In this document: piece after piece, positions 45,947-56,639 of the stretch
How the letters are laid out: every line of letters begins with the position of its first letter
Position numbering within the stretch: position 1 is the first letter of the stretch
From: Lunularia cruciata
Taxonomy: Eukaryota > Streptophyta > Marchantiopsida > Lunulariales > Lunulariaceae
Direction: 5' to 3'
DNA length: 64,000 nucleotides
NCBI GenBank assembly: GCA_948567375.1
Contig: OX419760.1
Location: 620,001-684,000 of the forward strand
Translations under genes and position numbers: made by a program
The notes under the pieces: model-generated
What the model was told of the DNA's origin: nothing
Databases searched by the model: none
What the model saw: the letters and a program-made list of their open reading frames with translations, nothing else

Positions 45947-48900
45947 ATGTGGGTGGACTACGGTATGGTTTCATTGGCCGTTGTGTAGGGAAACGAATCA
46001 TCGGCTGCTGCGCAGCCGCTGGAGGAAGGTAAACATGTAGCTCCTGGTGAGAACTGTATGGGTCCTAATCAATCAGCAGCAGTTCCTGACCGCTGCCTGT
46101 TGGTGACGACAAAGCATGATAAAGTGAGGATGGCTCAAGCTCTTCAAATGGAACTGTAGCAAAATTAGTCCAATTTTGCGCAGGTCACCATAATGCGACT
46201 TTTTCTCCTGATTTTGTCGAAGAACAATCAGTTATTCAGGTTTATCCAGCAACTAGGCAGCAAATTAATAGCAGCACTAATTCACATCGCTGGAACTCAC
46301 GTCGTGGTTCTCAATGAAATGGGAATCCATGAGGTTATCACACCACCAGAAACTCCTGACAGAAGCGATAAGAGATCCTGACTTTTTTTGTGCCCGCACG
46401 GACCGTCAGCGGTCGCACTTCCCGATATAACCCTCTCAAATGCAGTCATCGTGGTCAGCTTTTCAAAGGTTGTCAACAGCAATCCTCAAACTGGTCTTCA
46501 CATATATCGTCTTTTCCTTTGTTACTGTTGTCACATCCTCTCCTGAATGTTCGTGCCACATGACGACGAGGCTCAGCCGTCGTTACACCGCAGTGATCAC
46601 CTTAAGCCATAAACTAGCTTGGAGCTAATTCGTAACAGCGTCTATGATGTGCAAGAAAGTTGCCCGCGACAGTGTTCAGCCGGATTTCTCTGAGACATGG
46701 AAACAACGTCCGAGAAACGCTTTCTATGTTGCTTCTCCAGATGAAGTTCTTTCCCGTTCTGCTGTATTTGAATCAGGAAAGTGGCAAATACCTATTGAGG
46801 CAATCAAGAGCGAGTGCCTCCTGCATAGCATCCCAGCTCAGTCTAGAAACCGAAAAATCAATCTGTTATTAGTTAGCCTGATTATTGGTCATTATCACAT
46901 CTGATAAATTCCTTAAATGGTGGTTACTATCCTAGAGCCTCTTCATGCCGCATGAGCCGACCCTCATCGAAATAGTGAAATGTTCAAGCAGGATTTGCCA
47001 TGAACTGCGAGGCCAGGCCATTGTGGCCCTACCATTACGTGCAGCAATTAAGGCAGAAACATTCCTTCCCCTATGTCACATCCCCTGGAGACCGTTACGG
47101 TACATGCTACATAATTCTGGTTGTTTCAGTGAACTTCTAGCGCTGTTCCACCGCAACTCAAGCTCACCTGGATCACGCACTCGGATCAACTTCTGGAACC
47201 CACCCCAGAAGTTGCGGTTAATGAAATTCCTCACCAGAAGGAGTTGGAAGAGTCCATGTTACATATGCCTAGAAGTTTCTTACGAAACTGTAGAATCTAG
47301 ACAGTCTCGCCTGAACAACGCCCACACCTTCTCACGATGGACTATAGTTTCTGAAAGGAGAGAGACTGCTTGAATCGATAACAAAATAAGCTTAGGCTCT
47401 AAATCAGCCAGTTGCAGCTTGCTTGACTCATTCCGCCTGTTTAATCAGTCTAGAGCTAGGTACTTCAGTTGAGGTTTGTGACACTGTTTTCCTATCCTAT
47501 TAAGACAAGACGGACGAAATGATCTCAAAGTGGACGGAGTCTCGTGAATGGAAGTCCTTGAAGGCAGCTAGCTAATTGACCGGTTTCAGGGAAAATATCA
47601 GTTTGCAGATTGATGTTCAGTGAGTACCCTACTGAGTTTTCTCCCAAGCTCGATATTGTCGTCCTAGTAAAGTAGGAAAAGATACTGGTCCAGCGAGAAA
47701 GAAAGGTGTATCGCTCGTAATCTTCGATCCAAGAAGCGAAGGCATTCGATATGCCCATCCGAAGCTTTATGTTTGGTTCTTCACAGCAAAGACGGATTAC
47801 GGTATGCTAGAAACTCGCGTGTGGACCTGGCAAAAATGAGAATATTACAGCGGTACGTCGCCAGTTGAATGGTGGATCCAACGAGTGTAAGAATCTGATG
47901 CATTTTGCTTAGAAATATTGTGTTATACATTCTATATTAGTTACAAAGTTGTATCCAGTAGAGATCGTGCGAAGTGAACACAGAAACCTCCGCTGTATTG
48001 CTTGTGCAAGCGTTTGACAGAGCCTGAGATTTTGACAGGCCCAAGGCCCAAGGCTTGCCCCGCAGTAGGACCCCAAATCCAGAATGCTTTCATTCATCAC
48101 ACTCACTTTAGTGGTTTGATGGGAGAAGTACTCAGGAGGGCAAGTTGGATATTATGCACGAGATAAACTTCGCTGAATCAGCACCTCCATCGCGGGCAGG
48201 AGGTCAATGTGGATCTGACACGGCACTGGACCTGAACCAGCGTACATGTGATTCAAGCCTTGATGATTTCAACCGATCTTGATGATGTTCATACTCAATG
48301 CCTGCCAACGAATCTTTCAGGTAACTCGAGGGAACCCATGCGTGGTAGCCCATGCGCGTGTATGGGCGCTCTTCTATTCGGAAACAAATCCTTAGCAATA
48401 ACCTTCATACCGAAGGATACAAAGGATCGTCCACTTTCAAACTTGAGTTTCAGCAACATCCTCATTCTCCCGAATTGGAATCATTACGGATACATCTGAA
48501 CAGAAAGATTTTCAGCTCTTTATAATCCTGCATGCAGATAATCTCCACGTAGTCGTTCCCTTCTGTGTGTGTGTCCTCCTTTCTTGCTCATTAACAAAAT
48601 TCTAAACCTGATCCACGTAAGTCCCGCAAGTTTTTACTCCTCTCAGTATATTCTCGTGTCAAAAAATTAATGGTACAACAGAGGAAGTCCTTGAGGAAGT
48701 CCTTGGCCGTGTAAGGTACTGAAGGGATAATCATATTGACTTGATGAGCGAATTCATATCACCCACTTCCATGATCCACAGAGGGCAATTTGGGCAGTGA
48801 AGAAGTGGCCGCTAGAGAAAGTGAGAAAATATTAAACTCGACATCTAAGGTGGTCGATCGTTAACAATTCTGGAGCTAGTCAAGGGAATGTTATTGGGTA

Positions 48901-49110
48901 AGGATAAACAAATTCATTCCTCGGCTAAGTACCACACGCGTGGAAGGTTGGATCTCAGGGAAAATTGATAAATGTCCCTGGACCAGTACCATGTTCTGAG
49001 AGAGAGTGCGGAAAATGAAAAAGCAAAACTTTCACCGAATCATACTCAAAACCTGGAGATCGGGCTATCAATGATCGTCATTCACTAACAACTAAAAAGA
49101 AACAAAGGCT
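45947..49110. other. Intergenic region without recognised genes
   Basis: Scattered frames up to 142 codons (for example 46945-47373) have no recognisable domains or supported splice pairs. I find no gene, RNA gene or clear repeat. Confidence 0.45.
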
Positions 49111-49145
49111 GATGGGCACATTGTTGAAATTCGTCTTGAAAGTAA

Positions 49146-49810
49146 TGGAAATCTGTACATCAATTACAAAACACAAGGAACAATTGAAAACTCAAAGTAC
49201 TTCTGCATACTTTCTTATTGCAGTTCTAGTCACATGAAATGAAGAATAGATTACATGTGGGCTCTAAACTAGTGGTACGTTTGGTCATGCTGCCTGGCCT
49301 TGCCTCTCCTGACTATTGTTCTCCCGTCTTTGCTGCTTAAGCTTTCTTGACAACATCACTAGCATCTCTATGGAAAATGGAACTCTTCTCATTGAAATGC
49401 TCTAATACTAACTAGCATTGCCATTAGGTACTATGTGCAAACCCTAACTTCTTCTGGATACGGTGAAGCTGATGCAAATCTGCACATCAATTACAAAACA
49501 TAAAACACACTAAAAGATACAGCAAGCAACTCTAAAGACTTCCTCTTATTACAGATCTAGTCACATGAAATGAGGAAGGCATTACCTCTAGGTTAGTATG
49601 TAGGTTTTAAACTAATGCAACACTTGGTCCGGTGCTTGGTCTCACCTCTCCCGATTATTGCTCTCACGTCCTTGCTGCTTAAGCTTTCTTGACAATGTTG
49701 TTGATATCTTGATGGAAAATGAAACCCATCTCACTGAAAAGCAAGATCTATATACAACCATTGGATGCTCTAATACTAACTAGCACCACAATTGGATGTT
49801 GTATGTAAAC
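49146..49810 (-). repeat. Two tandem ~300-340-bp copies next to the copia 3' end
   Basis: 49146-49440 and 49470-49810 share several blocks in the same order: CATCAATTACAAAACA, AGTCACATGAAATGA, TTGCTGCTTAAGCTTTCTTG and GCTCTAATACTAACTAGCA. The last, on the minus strand, reads TTAGTATTAGAGC and resembles a tRNA-Met primer site. They therefore look like tandem LTR/leader segments of a retrotransposon. Offsets between blocks vary (328-368 bp) through indels. Confidence 0.6.
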
Positions 49811-49897
49811 CCTATCTTTTATAGTATATGCTACAAGCTATACCAACCTCAACTATCACATGCCACATGTACTACCATCCAAAAAGTAATTTCAACA

Positions 49898-51050
49898 CTC
49901 TCATTCAGTGAAGAAATATTAGCACTCCAATTGACCTTCTAAACTTATGAAACTTATCTCATTCTAAAGCTTTAGTAAAATATGTGCAATCTGATTGTTG
50001 GTGTTGATGTAGTTGAAACAAATCTATTGTTTCTCTTAGTACTCTCTCACATAATGATATTGGATCTCTATGTGCTTGGTTCTCTTGTGTAATTTTGGGT
50101 TGGGTACTAGCTTGATAACACTATGATTATCATTCATGTACATTGGAGTTGGACCATCCTTGTACAAACTCAATTCCTTGAGTGACCTGCAAAGCCATAT
50201 TGCTTCCTTGGAAACTAAACATGTTGCTATGTACTCTGCCTTTTTGTTAGAAATGACATTACATTGTTGTTATTGGATGCTCCAATCTAATTGTCCACCA
50301 TTCATCTAGTTCAGTGAGGCTTGCTTCAAGCCATAAAGGCTCTTTAGCAATACACAACCTCTCTTCTCCTTTCCAACTTCTTTGTATCCTTGTGGTTGCT
50401 CTATATAAATTTCCTCATTCTGGAAAATATCTTAATGTCAAATTGTGCTATTTCCATGTCTTCCACTACAACTAACAAAAAACAGATCTAATGCAAACAA
50501 TGTGCAACCAAAAGTTCTCAAAATATGCAAAGTTTTGGTTTTTCTCCAAAACTCAACTCAAAACATTTGTAGTAGTTTCCACCACTTTTGCTTACAACTC
50601 TCTATGCAGTTTGCTAGAAGGCAAGATACTTATTAATGCTTCAAACATTGTTCTATGATCTCTCTTTGAAAAACTATTTTGCTTTGGAGTGTAAGGTCCT
50701 ATAAATTCATGGACTCCAACATTTTATACAAAACCAGCAAATTATTTTCCAATGTATTCACCTCCTCTACCAAATCCTAGTTTTGTGATCTTTATTCTAC
50801 ATTGAGATTCTTCATACACGTTAAGTTATTTGACGCAAGAGAGAGTTCTAAGTTCTCTTTCAAGAGAAATATAAATTTGAAGCAACTAGTACCCTTGAAA
50901 GAAGACAATATCTTGATTCTCCCATTGAGCTCATGCTTATAGAACCACAAACATCACTATCAAAGAACTGTCCAACCTTGTGTTTGCTTGTACTCATGTT
51001 GGATTTTGCAAAAGGTACTCTATAGTGCTCTCTTAGAGCATACATCCATC
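49898..51050 (-). pseudogene. copia pol remnant: integrase, RT scrap, RNase H
   Basis: Read on the minus strand. First comes an integrase N-part near 51045-50860 (V-P-F-A-K-S-N, S-D-V-C-G). The core (G-R-G-G-E-Y, then Y-T-P-K-Q-N) follows at about 50810-50650. A jump leads into a piece of RT at 50424-50310 (E-Q-P-Q-G-Y, S-L-Y-G-L-K-Q-A). RNase H follows at 50270-49985 (A-E-Y-I-A, W-L-C-R-S-L, K-H-I-E-I). The order is that of Ty1/copia. Most of RT, including the YVDD region, is missing. Frameshifts and stops are frequent. A TGTTGAAATTAC at 49897 could start the 3' LTR. The upstream part of what is probably the same element lies at 61039-61195, beyond a gypsy insertion. Confidence 0.75.
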
Positions 51051-51106
51051 ATAATAAAAAGACTTTTGACTACAAAGTTATTCTAGTTTCAAACTTAAAT
51101 CTTTTG

Positions 51107-51395
51107 TGTGTATATACATTGCTACACAACATAAATTGCTATCAGCATCATACACTATAGAAACACAACTCACACATAAGTCATACATAGACTCTAAGTA
51201 GTCTATTGGAAACTGCTGAAATACCTCTAATTATTATCATTGCAACTTCAATGTCCAAGCAATCTAGGTGTGACACTACAAATGGCACAACAGGTGTCGT
51301 GCATATATACATTGCTACACAACATACATTGCAGTCAACATCATACACTATAGAAGCACTACTCACACATAAGTCATACATAGACTCTAAAGTGC
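51107..51395. repeat. ~93-bp direct repeat flanking the gypsy LTR fragment
   Basis: 51107-51197 and 51298-51395 share a near-identical block (TACATTGCTACACAACATA .. CACACATAAGTCATACATAG). The ~95-bp start of the gypsy LTR (51195-51287) sits between them. This may be a tandem duplication or a rearranged LTR end. Confidence 0.65.
51195..51287 (-). repeat. gypsy 3' LTR fragment
   Basis: Matches the first ~95 bp of the 5' LTR (TGCCATTTGTAGTGTC..). The remaining ~1.27 kb of LTR is missing, so the 3' LTR is truncated. TGTGGCACT at 51399 next to the polypurine tract is an alternative LTR start. Confidence 0.6.
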
Positions 51396-51400
51396 CACAA

Positions 51401-51414
51401 TTGCCCCCCTAGCT
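51401..51414 (-). other. Polypurine tract
   Basis: The minus strand reads AGCTAGGGGGGCAAT, followed at once by TGTGGCACT, the typical layout of a plus-strand primer at a 3' LTR. It lies ~155 bp after the end of the PHD-like finger. Confidence 0.6.
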
Positions 51415-51571
51415 GGCGGTTAGGTCCCTCTAACTCCAGATAACCATCTACTCCAAATATATAGTATACCCTATGATAGGCAAAGATCAGAAGGCCGGGT
51501 GCTATGGAGCCCCATCGGTAGTCGCCTGTTTGCAATCTATACCATATAAAGAATGAACTAGCTATAGGTCA

Positions 51572-51713
51572 AGTACATCTAGGACATAACCACTATCCTT
51601 AAGGAACCACCATGAGGGGAGGAGTCATACATACCATATGCCATCCTCTTGAATAGCTATCACACACCAACATAGTAGCAGCTCCACTAGAAGAACCATA
51701 TAACATACACCTC
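51572..51713 (-). pseudogene. PHD-finger-like module at the end of gypsy pol
   Basis: The minus strand reads C-M-L-Y, then V-C-D-S-Y-S-R-G-W-H-M-V-C-M-T-P-P-L, then V-P, two stops with W-L, and C-P-R-C-T. This matches the PHD zinc-finger order C-C-C-C-H-C-C-C with the signature G-W-H-x-x-C-x-x-P-P and W-x-C-P-x-C. Two expected Cys (second and fourth) are Tyr, each explained by one TGT-to-TAT transition. PHD fingers usually read histone H3 tails, so an intact version could steer integration, as chromodomains do in chromoviruses (inference). Confidence 0.7.
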
Positions 51714-51718
51714 AAGCC

Positions 51719-52980
51719 TACTCGTACAAGTGCCAAGTTTGGGTCCATAGAACCATCAATGTTTGGGAGGTGGCATGGCGCACAATTGCACACATGATCC
51801 TTCCAAATAGCACCATCATGTCCTTCTAACACAAGGAATCCTGATGGCAAACCTTGTGCACTCTCAAGATAGTGCGGCCTATCAAAACATCAAGTATTGT
51901 CAGTGCTATCTGCTATAAATATACATAGTCACCTGGATGAAATTGATGGATCAAGGGTCTATAACCTCCTCCTTTAATAGTAGCATAATGCAAGGTATCC
52001 CTATGCTGAGCAATCACCAAGTTCTCAAAGGCCATTGGCATCACTCTCCAAAAGATCTCTACACATTGAGAACATGCTCTCACCCATACATCTAGATCAT
52101 CCAAGTCCAAGACTACAACAACATCTTGATGAATGGCTGCAAATAAATTTAGATCTCGTCCATAGAGTAGGAAGTAAGGAGAAAAGGATGCTAAGGAGGC
52201 TTGCCAGCTAAACCGATAGCCCATGGCCAACCAAGGTAACTGGAGATCCCAATCTCCTAAGTGGCCTCCCTGCAAACCGTACTTTCACAATCCTCTATTC
52301 ACCGTCTGAACCACTCTCTCTGCTAAGCCATCTGCCTTAGGGTGGACCTTGGGATGTAGTATAATGATAATCAAAGCCTTGTCATATAAGACCTAAAACT
52401 CCTCCAAGAATTATGTACACTGATTGGTCAAAACCTCAGCTGGTGCACCAAAATAACTAAGAACTTGATCCAAGAACAAGTAAGCTGTCCCTTCACTAGA
52501 CTTGTTAGGAAGTGCCACCAACTCAATCCACTTAGAGAAGTGCTCCACCATCACCAAACATATCGATGATGTCTCATAGTCAACGATAAAGGTCCAGCCA
52601 AGTCCAAACTCCAACGATAATCCAATCCCATGATAGCTAATGGGTGTAACTGTGGCATTTGAGCATTGAATGATGCTCTAACTCGGTCACAAACCACACA
52701 TTTGGCAACAAATTGTTGTACCTTGATCTGCATACCATGCCACCAACAATGACTTTGGAGTAAGCTATATGTATGCTTTACTCCAAAATGTCCTAGCTCC
52801 TCATGAGCATGATAGACCAATTGTAGTCTCTGAGATGGAAGTGGTACTACTCTCACTCTACCATCCTCCCATACACGCAAAAGGTGTCTGCACTCCAATC
52901 TGAACTGTTTGGCTTGCTGAAGAACTTGTCTCTCTCCTTGGCCCCAATTATGCCACCCACAAGACCAGTGCAAAGATAGT
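51719..52980 (-). pseudogene. gypsy integrase remnant
   Basis: The HHCC zinc-binding domain lies at ~52840-52680 (H-A-H-E-E-L-G-H, then C-V-V-C). The catalytic core follows in broken frames: D-Y-R-W-S-L-D-L-A-G-P, then V-M-V-E-H-F-S-K-W-I-E-L-V-A-L-P, then F-G-A-P-A-E-V-L-T. The C-terminal part at 52275-51913 has L-P-W-L-A-M-G-Y-R, L-L-Y-G-R and G-D-Y-V-Y-L. The DDE triad is interrupted by frameshifts. Confidence 0.8.
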
Positions 52981-53199
52981 CCATCACTAAGACGTCACCA
53001 TGAATGTCTCATTGAACTGTACCAATATCTTCACTCTTTGGATATGTGACCTCAATAACTCTTCTTCTATGCGTTGAGAGAGATACCACCAAAGCCTCAA
53101 AAAATATACACAGAATGGCCAATGCATGCCAACCTAGCACCGTCTCCTCATTTGTCTCACCATGCCAATGTGCTCCGGTCTGATCCTACTGGTTGGAAC

Positions 53200-53560
53200 A
53201 TGGGTTTCTACTCAACCCATCTGCATCATGGTTCACCACTCCAAGTTTGTGAACAATTGTGAAATCATACTCCTGTAAAATTAGAGCCCATCATGCAAGC
53301 TTCCTTGAAAGCTTGTTGGACTCCATCAACCACTTCAGCGGCTGATGATCAGTGATGAGAGTGAAGGGGTTACCAAATAGGTAACATCGGAAATGTGCTA
53401 CTGCCCAAATTGCTACCAAACACTCTCCCTCATATGAACTATACTTTACCTTTGCTGAATTTTTGGAGTGACTAGCATAGGCCACCACACACTCCTTACC
53501 CTTATCATCATGCTAGGTGAGCATTGCTCCAAGCCCTAACATACTCCAATCAGTATGAAC
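53200..53560 (-). pseudogene. gypsy RNase H remnant
   Basis: The open piece 53488-53291 encodes V-A-Y-A-S, K-Y-S-S-Y-E-G-E-C-L-V-A-I-W-A-V, then T-D-H-Q-P-L-K-W-L-M, the signature of Ty3/gypsy RNase H. It continues in another frame towards a D-A-D-G-L-S-R-like end. Confidence 0.85.
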
Positions 53561-54110
53561 TTGAAATGGTCATCCTTTGATCGGTCTCCTCAAAATAGGA
53601 GCAGATGTTAACCTCTCCTTGAGCTCTACAAAAGCTCTCTCTTGCTCATCTTCCCAACACGACTCTTGTGTAAGCTTGCTCAGCTTCATCAAGGCCTTGC
53701 CAATGGCACTAAATCCTCTAACATAGCGGCGTTAGAAGTTTGCCAACCCAAGAAATGCTCACATTATGCTCACATCCATAGGTCAAGGAATACATGCAAT
53801 AGCCTCCACCTTGGTCTGTTGAATACCAAGTCCTCCAGGGTAATTGTGTGACCCAAATACTCAACCTGCTCATGGAAGAACCTACACTTCCCAAGATGTA
53901 ATTTGAGTCCATGAGATCTCAACCTCTCAAACACCTCCAACAACTATTGCTCATACTCCTCCTCATCCGCCTATTTGTGTAGTTGCCATGCATATCCTTC
54001 TTGGCTGGCATCACTATAATTGATGCATACTCTCCATGTGAGATCTCCACCAAACTAGCCTTAAAAAGGTCTCTATTCCGATTCTGAATCAACGTCCTCT
54101 CCATGTCACT
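53561..54110 (-). pseudogene. gypsy reverse transcriptase with its catalytic core missing
   Basis: The N-terminal fingers are present (V-E-I-S-H-G-E-Y-A-S, M-P-A-K-K-D). The frame then passes at ~53975 directly to the post-catalytic helix and thumb (L-L-E-V-F-E-R-L-R, L-H-L-G-K-C-R-F-F, E-Y-L-G-H). The segment that should contain Y-R-x-L-N, the first Asp and the Y-x-D-D box is absent, roughly 115-120 residues by comparison with the family. The enzyme cannot work. Confidence 0.8.
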
Positions 54111-54687
54111 ATAATAATAAGGATGTCAGAAAACTGATGTATTTCTAGTCAGCTCAATCTGTATACCATGTCCCTTCTGAGCACCCAAATCCTTCATATT
54201 GAAGGCAAAGCAACTTGTGTAGCTCCTCAAGAACCTCCAAACTCTTTGTCTTTCCTCTCCAGTAAGCTTGGGTCCAAGATCTGATTCCCAAGTATCCTCT
54301 GTAACTATAGTAGGAGTAGAAGACGTATTGACTGGCTGTTACACTGGGCCCTTGGGAGCAGTAGTGTCATGCCTCCAACCACTAGAGGTCCCAACCTTTG
54401 TGTGAAAAACTTCCTCCACTTTGGCTGCAAGCTCTACACATCCTCTAGCTGCATCCCAAGTGGACCAAGGGTGTAATCCAAGTAGCCCACGCTCACCTGG
54501 ATGGACTTCAAGTAGTCCACTCTCCCTAGTAGCTATTGGCTGTATCCCAAGAATACCATGTCCACTTGGTCCATCACCCCCGGCATGTGCCTGAATCGTC
54601 TTGATAGGCACAAGGTTCACAAGTGTCCAAGTGGTGATGCCTATCAAGTGCATCCTATGCTGCTCTGCCAAGCCAAGGCTCACAATC
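54111..54687 (-). pseudogene. Linker between methyltransferase and RT
   Basis: The open piece 54683-54339 carries a repeated G-x-x-G-I-x-P/L-G-x-H-P-like pattern and no known domain. It joins the methyltransferase end to the RT start in the polyprotein. Confidence 0.5.
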
Positions 54688-55615
54688 TAGGTTAAATAGT
54701 TCAGGTCCATAGCCTGACCTAACACTTGATGCTTGGATGCCTCTGACATTGTTGAACAACAATAATACCGATGCAAAAACCCATTGCTTGCTCTCTCTCA
54801 TCAACATTGGGCTCCACCAACTGCTGTAATTGTGAGTCCCAAACAAGTCCAAGTCATCCCTCTCAAAGAGCATGAGAGCTTGGGAAACTCATGAGTGTGG
54901 GAAATGCGGCTCTAGGCTGTCCAACTAGGTTCACCATTGCCATAGGTGACCTATCAGCCACTACCACTATCTAAGACTGACATCCAACATCCAACATCCA
55001 AGGTGTCATCAATAAGGATGTGGTCAAGTCTTTGGATCCCATCATAAGCACGTTGTAAAACCTCTTTGGATAAGAGGTTTGTCCACCAAAGACAAAGACG
55101 ATGAGCTCGTGATCCTACTCTGGCTGCATCTAACAATATAACAAGTCCCATCCAAGAATGGACCTGATGTGTACTTGCCACCACTCTGGTGCAAGAATCA
55201 CCCATCAAAGGAACATTCTCCAAAAGGTAAGCTAGAGAAACGGACTGATGAACCTGGAGATGTCGTAACATCTCCCAAAACACACCAAAACAAGGATATT
55301 GAAGACCCAAACCTTGGCCAACACGTGTATGTCCTTGACATGGTCATCTAGAAATCACAAGTAAATAGACCCATGTCTCTCCAGATCATGCATCCCCAAT
55401 AAGGAAATATGTGTTGGTAGGGCCTTTTGGTAACCTCTAACTACTGACATCGGTAATAACTCAGGATACCAGTAGGCCAAGTGTACCACATGATGTAGAG
55501 AGACTTGCCCAGCATTCTCATCTCTCTCTACATACAAGTACCTCTGCACTCATATACCCGCCTGCTATACCGCAGCTAGTCCGGTGCTAATCCCACCAAA
55601 CAACTCTAATAGACA
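54688..55615 (-). pseudogene. Cytosine-C5 DNA methyltransferase domain inside gypsy pol
   Basis: C5-MTase motifs appear in canonical order on the minus strand. Motif I L-E-L-F-G-G-I-S-T-G-L at 55614-55570. Motif II Y-L-Y-V-E-R-D-E at ~55540. Motif IV P-C-Q-G-H-T-R at 55343-55323, preceded by a stop where Trp is expected. Motif VI L-E-N-V-P at ~55223-55209. Motif VIII G-S-R-A-H-R-L ~55110-55085. Motif IX-like D-E-R-E-Q-A-M-G-F ~54800. Motif X L-G-Q-A-M-D-L-N ~54715. Motif spacing and the A-H-R and E-R-E-x-A-x-G-F elements resemble the DNMT3/DRM-type fold more than CMT or MET1; no BAH, chromo or UBA part is seen. An active form would transfer methyl groups from SAM to DNA cytosine. This copy has two stops between I and II, a frameshift before IV and further breaks, so it is inactive. 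Confidence 0.85.
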
Positions 55616-55735
55616 TATCCCCTCTATTGGATATTGCCAAGCAATGAGTGTGGTATCCAGAGGTGTCAAAGTAATCAACTCTGGAGGCTCATCCTCACCC
55701 TCATCTCTTGATGGTACAAAGGCTCCACTCCAAGC

Positions 55736-56345
55736 CTATTGCACCAACTGATCTGCATGTTGCTGCAATGCCTCCTCTGAATTCCACAATGGAATATCCA
55801 AGGTGGATAGAACAATCCCACTCGTACTCCAAATTTGAGTGATCTCCTTTGGTACTGGAGTATCCTCTACATGGGTGTTCCCCTCCAACAAGTCACTAGG
55901 CCAAGTAACTACACCATTGAAAGCTGAAACTGATGCCGCCATGGTCCCGGATTGTAGTGAGCCAAGACTTCTACTATGGAAGCGTATTGGTAGGCGACAT
56001 ACCCATCCCTCACCAGATTGCCAACTTGGTCTATAGGAGGTTGTCTCCTCCCAATAGTCAATGCTGAAACCCATGGGGTGTAACACTGCTCCCCTAATTA
56101 GCACATCATATGACTCAGCTATTGTTGCAATAGCCTCATCTCTCACAATCAAGCTATCAGTCGGATGACCATGCTGAACCTGGACAACAAGCTCCCTATG
56201 TGTGATGTATTGTGTTGAACCACCAACTAGAGATATCTGGATCTGAAATAGACACCTCTCCATATTGGTCTTCTATAACTCCAGACCAACTACTAAAGCC
56301 TTCTCCAACATAAGGGGTTGCGCACCAGAGTCTAACAAGACTCTC
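55736..56345 (-). pseudogene. gypsy aspartic protease and downstream linker
   Basis: The active-site motif L-L-D-S-G-A-Q-P is at ~56338-56318 (D-S-G codons 56332-56324). The same frame, with one stop, continues into the open piece 56263-55736. That contains L-V-V-Q-V, then Y-D-V-L-I-R-G-A-V-L, the C-terminal half of a retropepsin, followed by ~110 residues of unassigned linker (..M-G-F-S-I-D-Y-W..) leading to the methyltransferase. Confidence 0.75.
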
Positions 56346-56639
56346 TATGGTGTATAGACCTTCCCTAAAGGTCCCACCAAATGGAAAACTCCCTTCTGGT
56401 TATCCAATAGGACAACACTAAGTGTGAACCGTGCTCTCTCAAAGGCTGGTCTAGTTGGCAACTCCTCCAGTCTAGCCACTGCTGCCTGCCATCAACCACT
56501 GCTTGTTGAATGGATCCCATGTTCCTCAACCAAGTTAGCTCTACTATCAACCACCTCTGCTCTATTAGTAGGAACCGCATCATCCCTACTCTCACAAAGC
56601 GTGGCAGCCAATCGGAACACTGGGACTAGGTCAACTCCC

